A DNA stretch of 64,000 nucleotides from SKUL01 sp964487545 (GCA_964487545.1 CAZARI010000001.1:111115-175114), one strand, 5' to 3'. Counted from the stretch's first letter, positions 53,761-63,310 are shown. Program-made: numbers and translations. Notes: a model not told the origin generated them from the letters alone.

Positions 53761-54890
53761 TTCTTAAAAGTTAATGCCGCTTCAATTACGCGCTGGGGAT
53801 CTAATTCGAAGTACATGGGTAGGCGCACCAAACAATCAGAATAGGTATCGCTGTTGTGCAGTTCTTTTCCCCGAAAGTGTTGCTGATAAAACGGACTTTT
53901 GTGGAGGCTTTGGTAGTGAAATACTGCGTGGATGTCGTATTTTTTCAGGTGACTAATCAGCGCCGTTCGCTGTTCCGGCTCAGCACACACCAAATAAAAC
54001 ATGTGGGCGTTGTTGGTGGCCGATGTTGGAATAAATGGCGTCCTGATCTGCAAGTCGGCGCCCCAGTTTTCAAATGCAACGCGATAACGGTTCCAGTGTG
54101 ATTTTCGTTTTTGTTGGATGTTATCCAGATTCTGGAGTTGGGCCCAAAGAAATGCCGCGATGACTTCGGAGGGCAGGAACGAAGAGCCCACGTCTACCCA
54201 GCCGTATTTATCCACTTCACCACGAAAAAAAGCCGAGCGGTTGGTGCCTTTCTCCCAAATGATTTCTGCCCGCTCCTTGAACCGCGGATCGTTGATGGCG
54301 AGTAATCCGCCCTCACCCGAAATAATATTTTTGGTTTCGTGAAATGAAAATGTGGCCAGGTGTCCAATAGAACCCAAGGCTCTTTTCTTACCATCGCGAC
54401 CGGTATAATAACTGTCGATGGCTTGTGCAGCGTCTTCCACAACAAACAAGCTGTGCTTTTTGGCCAGATCCATGATCACATCCATATCACAAGCCACGCC
54501 GGCATAATGCACTGGAACAATGGCTTTGGTGTTGGGGGTAATCAGTGCTTCGAGCTGCGATTCGTCGATGCCCGGATGATCGGGTCGGCTATCGGCGAAG
54601 ATGATTTTTGCCCCGCGCATCACAAACGGATTGGCGGTACTGACAAAGGTGTAAGAAGGAATGATCACCTCATCGCCAGGTTGGATATCGATTAGCAGGG
54701 CGGCCATTTCGAGCGCATCGGTACACGAGGTGGTGAGCAGGCATTTGCCCATGCCGAATTTTTCTTCAAAAAACTGCTGGCACCATTTGGTATATTTTCC
54801 GTTGCCCGAGATTTTCCCGGTATTGACAGCGTCGTGGATGTATTCGGTTTCCCTTCCGGTGAGGTAGGGTTTGTTGAATGGGATTTTCAC
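53757..54890 (-). CDS. wecE: dTDP-4-amino-4,6-dideoxygalactose transaminase (WecE/DegT family)
   Basis: A PLP aminotransferase of the DegT/DnrJ/EryC1/StrS class, 377 residues. It is very like WecE along its length: PFNKPYLTGRETEYI, SCTDALEMAALLIDI, PGDEVIIPSYTFVSTAN, VHYAGVACDMD, VVEDAAQ, the PLP Lys K187 in FSFHETKN, and EKGTNRSAFFRGEVDKYGW. It converts dTDP-4-keto-6-deoxyglucose to the 4-amino sugar using glutamate, for a Fuc4N-type sugar in surface polysaccharide. The start is GTG. It is followed by the PMT-like gene with 4-bp overlap. Confidence 0.92.
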   Translation of the reverse strand: MKIPFNKPYLTGRETEYIHDAVNTGKISGNGKYTKWCQQFFEEKFGMGKCLLTTSCTDALEMAALLIDIQPGDEVIIPSYTFVSTANPFVMRGAKIIFADSRPDHPGIDESQLEALITPNTKAIVPVHYAGVACDMDVIMDLAKKHSLFVVEDAAQAIDSYYTGRDGKKRALGSIGHLATFSFHETKNIISGEGGLLAINDPRFKERAEIIWEKGTNRSAFFRGEVDKYGWVDVGSSFLPSEVIAAFLWAQLQNLDNIQQKRKSHWNRYRVAFENWGADLQIRTPFIPTSATNNAHMFYLVCAEPEQRTALISHLKKYDIHAVFHYQSLHKSPFYQQHFRGKELHNSDTYSDCLVRLPMYFELDPQRVIEAALTFKK

Positions 54891-54980
54891 AGAAGGGTCA
54901 TTGTGGTGAACAAACTTAGTATTTGTTGCGGAAATTAAGGTAGGTGAAAGCCTGGGATGCTAAACAATTCTTCGTTAAAA

Positions 54981-56435
54981 TCAATCATTGATGATTTCAT
55001 CCGGACTGAACCAATTGAGAATCATGGAGTCGCCCTTTTCGTCTTCGATGCGCAACAACGACATGATGTTTTTGATGACCATTTTCAATTCCTGCCGGTT
55101 ATTTGCATAGCAATAGATTCTTGCAAAAACCTGGTTCAGTGTTCCCTCTTCCTCCATGATCTCACCCGAATACCGAAACTGCAGAATGTGGTACACCCTT
55201 TCGTGATTTCGGATTTCTTCCAGACCATTTATTTTGGAAATCGTTCCGTTTCTGAGCAAAACAACGAGCACGAAATAGGGCTGGTTAAACCGAGGATTGT
55301 CTACCTTTTGGATATCCCAGCCGCCGAATAACCCGGTGAGTGCATAGCGGATATGCATGGCCAATAAGTCAATTCGGCTGTGATGCTGAATCGGTAAATA
55401 ACCCGCACCGCCTGACAATCGCGGTCCCATCTCAAACAAAATAATTTGCTTATCGCGAACAAAACCCTGTAGGAAAAAAGTGCCGTTTTCCATTCCCAGG
55501 TTCGACATCATTTGCTGAAGTCGGTGGTGAATCTGCTCGTAGTACCTATCGATATAGCGCGACGGAAAGTAATAGCCCACCGGTTGTGGTGCTTTTCCGT
55601 ATTGTTCATTGTTCATCAGCCGATCGGCCATGGCAGAAAGACTCACTTTTCCGTGCTGGATGGTCAAGTACAGGTACACATCATCTCCTTCAATGAATTC
55701 TTCCACCACTACTTCTCCAACGGTAGAAAAACCCAGTGCTTTTTCTATTGCGGGGTTTAGTGACGCGGGATCGTGGCTAACCGAAATTCCTTTGCTGCTG
55801 TAGCTATCGGCGGGTTTCACTATAACGGGAAAGTGAATAGCCTGAGGGTTGTTTGAAATCAATTCAGCGGAAATATCTTCAGCTACTTTGAGTCCATATT
55901 TGCGGCACATTTCCTTGAAAAGAACCTTGTTCAGCGTTGGTATGAGTTGGGCTTCGGTTGCGTAAAAGGGCAAGTTCAGTGCTTGGCAGACGCGTGCACA
56001 AGGAATGAGGTTGATGTCCACGTACCCGGTAAAAACTCCGTCCACCTTTTCCTTTTTAGCCAACGCAATGAGTGCTTCAACATCCAATGTGCTGACGTTG
56101 TACGATTGATCCGCCACTGCTTTTGCGGGCGCACCCGGAATATAATCGGTCACAATGGTTTTCACCCCCAGTTCTCGGGCTTTTTCCACCACGTGAATCA
56201 TCAATGGGTGCCCACCGAGGAGCAACAGTTTTTTGTCTTTCAGATCGGTTGGGAGTGGATTGAGAAGGTGACCGACAGGCTCTTCTGCGGCTGGTAATTC
56301 GCCAAGCGGTGAGCGGTTGTTGATAAAACCGCCAAACTGCCATTGATGGTCTTCACCTCGGTTGGCATCAGCCATTGCTTCGGCTGTGAGAACTCCGTTG
56401 CCTTCGCCTCCGAGAATCAGTACTTTTTTTGACAT
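54981..56435 (-). CDS. PglD-like N-terminal domain fused to an ATP-grasp enzyme
   Basis: A 484-residue protein. Residues 1-60 start KKVLILGGEGNGVLTAEAM and contain FGGFINNR, resembling the nucleotide-binding N-domain of PglD-type acetyltransferases. From residue about 67 (DKKLLLLGGHPLMIHVVEKA) it is a carbamoyl-phosphate-synthase-type ATP-grasp protein: FPVIVKPADSYSSKGISV, VVVEEFIEGDDVYLYL and FEMGPRLSGGAGYL carry the grasp loop and Mg-binding residues. The acyl or amino acceptor is unknown; it probably makes an amide bond or phosphate ester on a sugar or lipid in the glycan cluster. 90 bp separate it from wecE downstream. Confidence 0.72.
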   Translation of the reverse strand: MSKKVLILGGEGNGVLTAEAMADANRGEDHQWQFGGFINNRSPLGELPAAEEPVGHLLNPLPTDLKDKKLLLLGGHPLMIHVVEKARELGVKTIVTDYIPGAPAKAVADQSYNVSTLDVEALIALAKKEKVDGVFTGYVDINLIPCARVCQALNLPFYATEAQLIPTLNKVLFKEMCRKYGLKVAEDISAELISNNPQAIHFPVIVKPADSYSSKGISVSHDPASLNPAIEKALGFSTVGEVVVEEFIEGDDVYLYLTIQHGKVSLSAMADRLMNNEQYGKAPQPVGYYFPSRYIDRYYEQIHHRLQQMMSNLGMENGTFFLQGFVRDKQIILFEMGPRLSGGAGYLPIQHHSRIDLLAMHIRYALTGLFGGWDIQKVDNPRFNQPYFVLVVLLRNGTISKINGLEEIRNHERVYHILQFRYSGEIMEEEGTLNQVFARIYCYANNRQELKMVIKNIMSLLRIEDEKGDSMILNWFSPDEIIND

Positions 56436-56873
56436 TCGTGGGGATTCGGTTCAGGAGCAAAGAAACGGAAATCATCCTACTTTTGAAGCACCACCCATTT
56501 TGGAGGTTCTAAGGATAAAACTTTGTGCCCCATCCTAAAATAAGTTTACAGATTATTGACTAAATACTGGTATAGATTTACAAGTCATTCTTAATCCTAA
56601 AACTGACACCCCTGCCCCTTTCAAGAGCGGAAGTGTTAGCCGCTGGGAGCGACGGGTTCTAATTTTTATTAAAGCTCCGATTTTAATTAAAGTTCCCCAT
56701 TTAGCTCCAAGGGATAATTTGAAAATGGGTGCTGCTCCTCAAAGCAGATGAGGGTAATGGGATACCTCCCTATTCAACCTAAGGGTTGTTTGTGTATTTT
56801 TGTGCGGATGGCCGCGAAATTTAAATCTTCGGGTAGGCATTGTGAGCGCATTGGGAGGTAGCCTCAACTTTAA
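56436..56873. other. 438-bp intergenic region in the surface-glycan locus
   Basis: AT-rich spacer without a credible gene between the divergent PglD-like/ATP-grasp and methyltransferase genes. It holds TATTTTTG at 56795-56802, an exact match to the -7 element but without a good upstream TTG; an 8-bp inverted pair (TACCTCCC at 56763-56770 and GGGAGGTA at 56853-56860) that flanks the leader; and two similar AT-rich segments near 56660-56700. It probably contains promoters for both directions. Confidence 0.5.
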
Positions 56874-57719
56874 ATGATAATGATGGACATAAAAAGTATC
56901 GCAGATAATGTATTCCTTGAGAATGGGATCTGGTTCTCGAAAAATATTAGCGAAGTATCCTATCCCAAAACGGGGAATATGAATTGCTATGAAATTGAAC
57001 AGGATAGCTTTTGGTTCAAACACAGGAACAACTGTATAATTGAATCGGTAAAGCAGTACTCCCCAAATGATGTGTTCTTTGATGTTGGTGGTGGCAACGG
57101 TTATGTTGCAAAGGGACTTGAAGACAACGATATTCAATCGGTATTGATAGAACCGGGTGTAGAAGGTGCTTTAAACGCAAAAAACCGCGGACTTAAAAAC
57201 GTGATTTGTTCAACGTTTGAAGGAGCAGGCATTCAAAAAAACACATGCAAAACCATTGGATTATTTGATGTTGTTGAACATATAAAAGACGATCAACTAT
57301 TTATAAAATCAATTCATTCCATTCTTGCTAACGAAGGAATCGTTTATATCACGGTTCCTGCTTTTAATCTGTTATGGTCAGAAGATGATACCAAAGCAGG
57401 ACATTTCAGGCGCTACACCGTCGAGAGTATTGGAAACGTGCTTAAACAGAATGGTTTTGAAATCTTGTATGCAACCTATATCTTTTCGATTTTACCCATT
57501 CCCGTTTTTCTTTTCAGAACGATCCCAAGTCGGTTTAAAACAAGTAAAAAACCGAAAGGGTTTGCTCACTATAAAAAAGAGCATTCTCAGAAAAGGGGCG
57601 TTTTGACTAAGGTTTTAGATAAGATTTGGGCAAAGGAATTGAATCGTATCAGGAATAAAAAGAAAATTCCCGTTGGAGGAAGTTGCTTTATAGTTGCCAA
57701 AAAAATATCGGTAAGCTGA
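56874..57719 (+). CDS. SAM-dependent methyltransferase (class I)
   Basis: A 281-residue protein. Motif I is VFFDVGGGNGYVAKGL, motif II VLIEPGVEGAL, and DVVEHIKDDQLFIKSIHSIL is the class I post-motif region; YITVPAFNLLWSEDD is similar to methyltransferases acting on cell-surface lipids or sugars. A short hydrophobic stretch near residue 205 (YATYIFSILPIPVFLFRTI) may be membrane-associated. Its codons are AT-rich compared with the housekeeping genes here. It is the only plus-strand gene between the divergent ATP-grasp gene and the convergent flippase. Confidence 0.82.
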   Translation: MIMMDIKSIADNVFLENGIWFSKNISEVSYPKTGNMNCYEIEQDSFWFKHRNNCIIESVKQYSPNDVFFDVGGGNGYVAKGLEDNDIQSVLIEPGVEGALNAKNRGLKNVICSTFEGAGIQKNTCKTIGLFDVVEHIKDDQLFIKSIHSILANEGIVYITVPAFNLLWSEDDTKAGHFRRYTVESIGNVLKQNGFEILYATYIFSILPIPVFLFRTIPSRFKTSKKPKGFAHYKKEHSQKRGVLTKVLDKIWAKELNRIRNKKKIPVGGSCFIVAKKISVS

Positions 57720-57763
57720 AATCTGCGCCTTCGCACAGCAATCGAGTTTCAGTGGTGAGGGAC

Positions 57764-59059
57764 CTACTCCTTTTTCCAAAAAACCACCGCCCTACTCCAC
57801 GGCAACGGCATCACCTTTTGTGCCCGAACAAACAGCATGGCAAACATCACAAAATAAGTGATGGCAAAAGCATAGGCCACCCCCATGTATCCATAAATCT
57901 CAATCAAGCCAAAGTTGAGCGCAATCATCAAAGCCGCGTTGATAAACGATACCGAACGCACATATTTCTGCTGTTCGTTGCGAATGAGAATGGGCATCAG
58001 AAAAACGTACATCCCATAAAACAAAAAACCTACCGTCAGCGGAAAAATAAACTCCTGCGCACCGTAATACTCTGGAGTGGTCATCAGCCGCAAAATAAAT
58101 CCCGAAACGGCATTCACAAATATCAACCCGGCCAATAACAAAGCCCACAATCCGAGGAAGTAGCGCGCAAGTTGCACCCGCTTTACCTGGCCCACAGCCG
58201 AAATCTGCTCGTACAAATAAGGCGACCACGACAGCGCCAAAGTCAACACCAACAGCCTCACCACAAAGGCAATCTGATAGCCAATGCCATAAACGCCCAG
58301 CACTGTTTTGGAGTAATACACCTCAATAAAAAAGATGCCTACCTGCGAAATAATCACCGACTGTACCGAATTGGGAATCAGCGGAAAAACCACACGCCAC
58401 ACTTGTTGCATCCGTGATTTAGTGATGTGAAAGGACAAAAATTGGTTGCGATGCAGGTAATAAAGCACCACCATCGCCGATAAAAAATACGATACCAGAA
58501 TACCAACGGCCCTGCCCTCCCAGCCCCACAGCAGCAGCATTACCAAAGCGAGCGATATCCCCAAGTTAATCACGGTGTTGCCCACCTGATGCTTGCCAAA
58601 AGTCATTACGCGTCGCTCGTTTTTCATCACGTTCAGGCCGATGTTAAACACCACAAAGGCAAACGAACCTATGGGAATGACCAGCAGCCAAACCAGCGGA
58701 ATTTCGATCAGGTGCGACACAAAGGGAAATACAAGCACTGTCAGCACCAGCACCACGAGTGACAACAGCGCACTGATCACAATGGAATTTCCGATCAGCT
58801 CGGCCACTTCTCTGCGTTCAGAATCAAAAAAGTGCTTTGAAATCACCGCGGGAATAGACGTTCCGGCCAAGGTATTCATCAGCATCAAATACAGACTAAA
58901 CAACACAAATGTTCCGTACTCTTCGGGCGACCAAAAGCGCGTTAGAATCGGCAGAATCAAAAACGGCAAGGCTTGGTTGACGAGCGTGGTGATAAAATAA
59001 CCACCCGAAAACCGAATCAGCGATTGAACATTATTCCATGCACCCCGAAGTCCGAGCAT
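57764..59059 (-). CDS. Polysaccharide flippase (Wzx/MATE-like)
   Basis: A 431-residue protein with about twelve transmembrane helices, typical of oligosaccharide flippases that move lipid-linked repeat units across the inner membrane. The N-terminal GGYFITTLVNQALPFLILPI and FWSPEEYGTFVLFS are the classic Wzx opening; VFPLIPNSVQSVIISQVGIFF begins the second half. It follows the AT-rich transferase gene with a 1-bp stop/start overlap (TAATG). Confidence 0.88.
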   Translation of the reverse strand: MLGLRGAWNNVQSLIRFSGGYFITTLVNQALPFLILPILTRFWSPEEYGTFVLFSLYLMLMNTLAGTSIPAVISKHFFDSERREVAELIGNSIVISALLSLVVLVLTVLVFPFVSHLIEIPLVWLLVIPIGSFAFVVFNIGLNVMKNERRVMTFGKHQVGNTVINLGISLALVMLLLWGWEGRAVGILVSYFLSAMVVLYYLHRNQFLSFHITKSRMQQVWRVVFPLIPNSVQSVIISQVGIFFIEVYYSKTVLGVYGIGYQIAFVVRLLVLTLALSWSPYLYEQISAVGQVKRVQLARYFLGLWALLLAGLIFVNAVSGFILRLMTTPEYYGAQEFIFPLTVGFLFYGMYVFLMPILIRNEQQKYVRSVSFINAALMIALNFGLIEIYGYMGVAYAFAITYFVMFAMLFVRAQKVMPLPWSRAVVFWKKE

Positions 59060-60237
59060 TACTTATATTTTATGGGTTGTACCGGCCATTCTCCACGGTC
59101 TAGACTGTCAAAAATGTAATTCAACTCTTCTATCACGATATCGGTGTTGCTGCGATTTTCACTTTCGAGGGAAGTAACATGCTCGTATAAGTATTTCATT
59201 CGAATTGCCATATCTATTGATGAAATTTTAATTTGCTCAAATGCTATCAAGTCAATATTATACGCTTCCTTTTTAAAATACAAAGCTTGTCTAAAGGTGC
59301 TGTGTGCAAATCGACCGTAACTAAATTCTTTCATTGCATTGTTAACGATAAAAACCACCGGTTTATCAAATAAAACTGCCAACACATTACTGGTACTAAC
59401 ATGCGCGATAACTGCATCTGCATCTTTCACCAATTCAGCCGTTTTGTTCTTGATGACTTTTCGCCCTTGCCATTCGGAGGTGTAATCTGACGAAGGATGA
59501 GCTGCGATTATTACTTCACATTTATACTCTTTCTCAAGCCAATCGAAATACCGGTTCATGGACTTTTGGTACTGTGCGGCTAGTTCTTCTGATTTTGTTG
59601 ACCGATGTCGTGCTTCGGCATGTTGTGCAAAATAAATATCTAACAATACCATATACTGACCTTCAATCATACGTTCTGAAAACTCTTTCACTTTTCTGAA
59701 AACTTCATAATCCGGACGATTGATGCTGTGTGTTTTTGGTGTAGAGACACCAAAAATATGCCCATAGGTTCGATAGCCTTTCCACATTTTCCAAAGTAAA
59801 TAGATAGTAACCTTGATTTTTTCTTCAATTGTATACCGGAATTTTTTTAATCTATCCCCAATTTTGTTCGTACTTGGACCTTTCTTGATTTTTGAGTGGA
59901 TATTAAGTTGAATTGTGTAAAACTTTTGTCGTGATAAATTGTAAAATATTTGTCTAGACATCCAACGTTCATGCACTTGAACTATAAACAGAGTTTGAAT
60001 CCGGTTTTGTTTATTTAGCTCTTTCAAAAAATGAGCTAAATTTTCCATTTTTTTACTATAATTTTCCTTGAGTTCATCTGGAAACTCGACCAGTTGCTTT
60101 TTTGATCGAACAAGGTTTTGAATATCCCAGTATTCCACTTCAAATCCATTCGATTGAAGCTCTTCAATTAAATAGGATCTTTTCAATCGTAAAACCAGTG
60201 GTATGCTATTAATGAAAATTACTTTTTTCTTTCCCAT
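59059..60237 (-). CDS. Probable surface-glycan transferase of unknown family
   Basis: I cannot assign a named family. The 392-residue protein is soluble, Lys-rich and AT-rich in codons. Rossmann-like features are visible: KKVIFINSIPLVLRLKRSYL at the start, EVIIAAHPSSDYTSEW in the second half and VKDADAVIAHVSTSNVLAV with DKPVVFIVNN, which resembles the donor domain of GT-B glycosyltransferases or glycerophosphotransferases. It is upstream of the flippase and probably assembles the repeat unit. A 65-bp gap separates it from the pseI pseudogene. Confidence 0.65.
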   Translation of the reverse strand: MGKKKVIFINSIPLVLRLKRSYLIEELQSNGFEVEYWDIQNLVRSKKQLVEFPDELKENYSKKMENLAHFLKELNKQNRIQTLFIVQVHERWMSRQIFYNLSRQKFYTIQLNIHSKIKKGPSTNKIGDRLKKFRYTIEEKIKVTIYLLWKMWKGYRTYGHIFGVSTPKTHSINRPDYEVFRKVKEFSERMIEGQYMVLLDIYFAQHAEARHRSTKSEELAAQYQKSMNRYFDWLEKEYKCEVIIAAHPSSDYTSEWQGRKVIKNKTAELVKDADAVIAHVSTSNVLAVLFDKPVVFIVNNAMKEFSYGRFAHSTFRQALYFKKEAYNIDLIAFEQIKISSIDMAIRMKYLYEHVTSLESENRSNTDIVIEELNYIFDSLDRGEWPVQPIKYK

Positions 60238-60302
60238 TAAAACAATTGATTAGATTTAATAGCCCTTATAAAACCGGCTACAAATCTAATATAATCTGCG
60301 GG

Positions 60303-60844
60303 TCACTCCAGATCTTCCCACTTCAGAGGCGTTCCAGCCGATAAATCGCGGCTGGCTTTTTTGCCGATAACCTCGGAAATGGCGGTGGGTGGTAAACCAT
60401 GACCAGGACGAACAGAGCGCACCTAATGCGGTAGAATTTCGGCTCCGGCAGCAATATTTTCGGTGACGAACAATGAACGACGACGCAGCTTGTTTTTTTC
60501 GGCCACTTCGTAGCTCACTTTTCCGAGTGCAGATTCAGCTTCACGGACTGCTTTTACCAAATCGGCAAATTCTTTGGGTTCCATCGAAAAGGCTGAATCG
60601 GGTCCACCCAATGAGCGGTCGAGGATAAAATGCTTTTCCACTACTGTTGCGCCCAGCGCCACGGCAACCACCGGCACAAGGTGGCCCATGGTGTGATCGC
60701 TCAGCCCACCTTCACCCCAAACCTTTCTATCATATCGGGAATGGTGAGCAGGTTGGCCTCGGCAATCGTGGCGGGATATTGCGAAGTACACTTTAGAATG
60801 GTGATGTCATTGTTGCCCGCATCGCGGCAGGTTTGAATGGCGGC
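60303..60844 (-). pseudogene. Broken 3' fragment of pseI
   Basis: The 3' two-thirds of a pseudaminate synthase gene, encoding the same stretch as the intact copy at 63.3 kb. It has a 1-bp deletion near 60708-60716 (the intact copy reads 19 bases where this reads 18) and a nonsense change at 60423-60425 (TAG where the intact copy has CAG) before the SAF domain. After the TAG the frame still encodes a good SAF domain to a TGA at 60303-60305. Positions 60475-60674 are identical to the intact copy, whereas flanks differ. The 5' part is not pseI: sequence identity ends at about 60844. Confidence 0.85.
60303..60844. repeat. Direct repeat, copy A (pseI 3' region)
   Basis: Matches 63314-63856 in the same orientation, about 3.0 kb apart, with one 1-bp deletion. 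The central 200 bp (60475-60674) is identical to 63486-63685. Confidence 0.9.
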
Positions 60845-61236
60845 ATCGGGTTTCAGCCAATCGATACACGCCGACCAATACCGAAGTAAGTTGCGAAAAT
60901 GGCGTTGCCGTTCCATGGTATTAAAGCTGTAGCGGTCAAAATCCATCCGGTCCATCATGCGCAAAGCCAGCAGTTCTTCGGCAGCGATGGATTCAAAAAA
61001 TCAACATCCAGCGCTCCGTCGGCGTATTTCTTTTGGACTTCTTCCGGAAAAATCCCCTTCCATCCGTTGTGATATCCATGATAGATAATGTTCGGAAAAG
61101 CTTGCGGCACCATTGTTCGGGAATGGTCATCGTGATAACCGTTCCAGTACACGGGCTCCCAACCGTGTTCGCTTTGGAGCTTTTGCGCCACCTGAAGCCA
61201 GGGATCGAGGAAACACGTATTGTAAAATACCTTCAT
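60845..61236 (-). pseudogene. 5' remnant of an unknown glycan-locus gene, fused to pseI fragment
   Basis: The frame starts at ATG 61236, overlapping the DUF4910 stop by 4 bp, so it was once a real member of the operon. It encodes MKVFYNTCFLDPWLQVAQKL and further soluble sequence (PNIIYHGYHNGWKGIFPEEV). A one-base loss in the A6 run at 60995-61000 breaks the frame; adding one base restores AAEELLALRMMDRMDFDRY and RHFRNLLRYWSACIDWLKPD. After this the sequence turns directly into the pseI fragment. I do not recognise the family. A homopolymer error is possible, but the fusion to pseI cannot be explained by that. Confidence 0.75.
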
Positions 61237-62540
61237 TCTTCTGCTGAGTTTTCTTCAATCAAGAGCCCATGAGACTTGAGTTGAGTGACAACAGGAACCA
61301 ACTCCCACACGGGAGCTGAAATCTTCTCGGCAATTTCCAAAAGACTGTGTTGGCCGTCACAAAAAGAAATCAGATTCATCATGGTACGGACCGTTCTTGC
61401 CGTACCTTTTTCACTCAACGTCGGGTATAAACCCCTCTTCCCCAATTGTGGTTCTCCGAGTACAGTAACTTTTAATTTTTCATTGGCCTCAACTGCCGAA
61501 ACAATATGTTGTAAGACTTCCAGGCTGCCATTGAGTCCTTCGGGTGAAATCAGCTCCAAATTATCGAGTGAGGTGTGATATTCGGGATACTTTCCGTATT
61601 TGGTGCGGCAAAATCCAGCCATCGGCAAATCAACACCGGGCGCACAATACTGGCGTTCGTCACTTCCGCGCTCCAACCACGAATAGGTATTATATTCCGG
61701 ATGGTAATGCTTCAGTACATGGGTCAGCACTTTATCGGAAAGGTTATTACCCATTCGCGACCGAACGTGAGAAAAGGTACGATCGTCTCCCACACAACTG
61801 ATAACATAGCCACACTTTACATTCTGCTGAAGATGTTTGAGGTGTTTGCTCAGGTACATGAGTGAGCCAATGGTTTCGGGAATAAAAACCATTCTGTAGG
61901 TAAACCTTCTTTGTTCGAGATCCTGAATCCAACGAGCCAACGCGGTGGTAACAACTGGTCCTGATATTTCATTATTTGCCAAAGATGGATGGCAGACGTA
62001 AGTCGAAAAGAAAACTTCTTCTTTACTCTCGCCCGGGATAATTAATTCACCGTAGTTCAATTCTCCTTTAAAGTGCCGTGATCTGATAACTACATGATAT
62101 TTCCCGTTTTTTAAAGACGTGCGCTGATGGTGCGAAAGACAAAATCCCCAACGCTTTTTATAATAGGAGGTGATATACGGAATGGCATCCGGCTGATCTG
62201 GTATGGAATAAAGATTTTTTTGCAACTCTTCAAGTGTCATCCATTCATCGACTGGTGTAGAATAGCCAACGACATGGAGGTTGTTCGTTGCAAAATCTAC
62301 CAATCTGTTTCCCGATTCATCTTCAATAAAAGCTTCGGAGATTTCCCACTCTTCTGGTACTTCCCAATCAAACGCTTGTTGACCGCTGGGAACGCCGCAA
62401 ATTTTAAGATCTGGAAGAATGTTTTGTAAATACCGTAGCGTTTCCCGAACTCCTTCTCCGGAAAGGCTTCTATTTAAAGGGAATAAATCGGTTGCCCATT
62501 CATACATTTCCTGACCAACATTTTTCTGCAACTCATTCAT
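61233..62540 (-). CDS. DUF4910 aminopeptidase-like domain protein
   Basis: A 435-residue protein with an M28-like aminopeptidase fold (DUF4910), including YVCHPSLANNEISGPVVTTAL, a possible metal-site His/Glu-bearing segment (FIPETIGSLMYLS), GSDERQYCAPGVDLPMAGF and GKYPEYHTSLDNLELIS, then a winged-helix C-terminus (SLLEIAEKISAPVWEL, LKSHGLLIEEN). Such proteins occur in nonulosonic-acid and capsule loci; the role is unclear and probably hydrolytic. The N-terminal motif YEWATDLFPLNRSLSGEGVR is a family marker. It overlaps the AAC(3)-like stop by 8 bp and the next start by 4 bp. Confidence 0.82.
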   Translation of the reverse strand: MNELQKNVGQEMYEWATDLFPLNRSLSGEGVRETLRYLQNILPDLKICGVPSGQQAFDWEVPEEWEISEAFIEDESGNRLVDFATNNLHVVGYSTPVDEWMTLEELQKNLYSIPDQPDAIPYITSYYKKRWGFCLSHHQRTSLKNGKYHVVIRSRHFKGELNYGELIIPGESKEEVFFSTYVCHPSLANNEISGPVVTTALARWIQDLEQRRFTYRMVFIPETIGSLMYLSKHLKHLQQNVKCGYVISCVGDDRTFSHVRSRMGNNLSDKVLTHVLKHYHPEYNTYSWLERGSDERQYCAPGVDLPMAGFCRTKYGKYPEYHTSLDNLELISPEGLNGSLEVLQHIVSAVEANEKLKVTVLGEPQLGKRGLYPTLSEKGTARTVRTMMNLISFCDGQHSLLEIAEKISAPVWELVPVVTQLKSHGLLIEENSAEE

Positions 62541-63270
62541 TTATCAGGAATCGTTGGTCCTTTCTCAATTCATCAGAAATAATACGTTCAAATACTTTTG
62601 AGTGATACCACGACACCTTGATATTGGCTTTGGTATTGACTGTCAAAGCATTTTTGCTCAACATGTATTTTTCAATTTTATTCGCTTTCCAGATCGTGTC
62701 GATATCAGACCTTCTGACATGATAATCGAAAACAATCTCTTCTTCATTGCCATTTTCATCGATCAGCTTACCAGGAAAATATTTATGGAATCTGTAATCC
62801 ACATTGTTGTGCCGCTCAATGTAATGCAAATGAGCGCCATATAGGCGTGGCATATTTATATTCACAATGACAAACCCTTCTTTTGACAAATAATCAAAGT
62901 GAGAATATTCTTCAAACGCGGATTGATTGGAGAGTTCCGGGTACTCCAGGTATCTCTTATTTACATCGATGAAACTGAAAATGGGATTCATGGTCCGGTA
63001 TTCAGCATCAAACATTCTCCTGATTTCTTCACTGAATCTCCCCACTTCGGAAGGCGTATTCACCCGGTCGTAAATTCCTGTCTTTGCGTAGGAATAGGTG
63101 TAAGTAGGGATCAATACCGTTTTGGGTGCATATTGCGAGACTATTTCTTCCAAAAGTCCCTTGCTCATTTCCGTGTAGTCTAATTCTCCGGAAATACCTT
63201 TCAGCTTAACATGCATGAACAGGTTTTCATTCATGGTGAGGTTTAACGAAGAAACAATTTCCTTAATCAT
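62533..63270 (-). CDS. AAC(3)-like N-acetyltransferase family protein
   Basis: A 245-residue protein of the aminoglycoside 3-N-acetyltransferase (Antibiotic_NAT) family: LFMHVKLKGISGELDYTEM, VLIPTYTYSYAKTGIYDRVN, TPSEVGRFSEEIRRMF and the later HLHYIERHNNVDYRF. In surface-glycan loci these proteins acetylate amino sugars rather than antibiotics. The context (pseI upstream, DUF4910 downstream) suggests acetylation of a nonulosonic acid or its precursor; that is inference. Codons are AT-rich. It is 40 bp downstream of pseI. Confidence 0.83.
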   Translation of the reverse strand: MIKEIVSSLNLTMNENLFMHVKLKGISGELDYTEMSKGLLEEIVSQYAPKTVLIPTYTYSYAKTGIYDRVNTPSEVGRFSEEIRRMFDAEYRTMNPIFSFIDVNKRYLEYPELSNQSAFEEYSHFDYLSKEGFVIVNINMPRLYGAHLHYIERHNNVDYRFHKYFPGKLIDENGNEEEIVFDYHVRRSDIDTIWKANKIEKYMLSKNALTVNTKANIKVSWYHSKVFERIISDELRKDQRFLINE

Positions 63271-63310
63271 TGGTGTACTTTAGATGTGCGAACAAACTTA
63301 ATCAAATCCA

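Noticed and set aside
60303..61236. Two separate small functional genes (60423-60791 and 60701-60964)
   Set aside because: They are fragments of one disrupted sequence; comparison with the intact pseI explains them fully.
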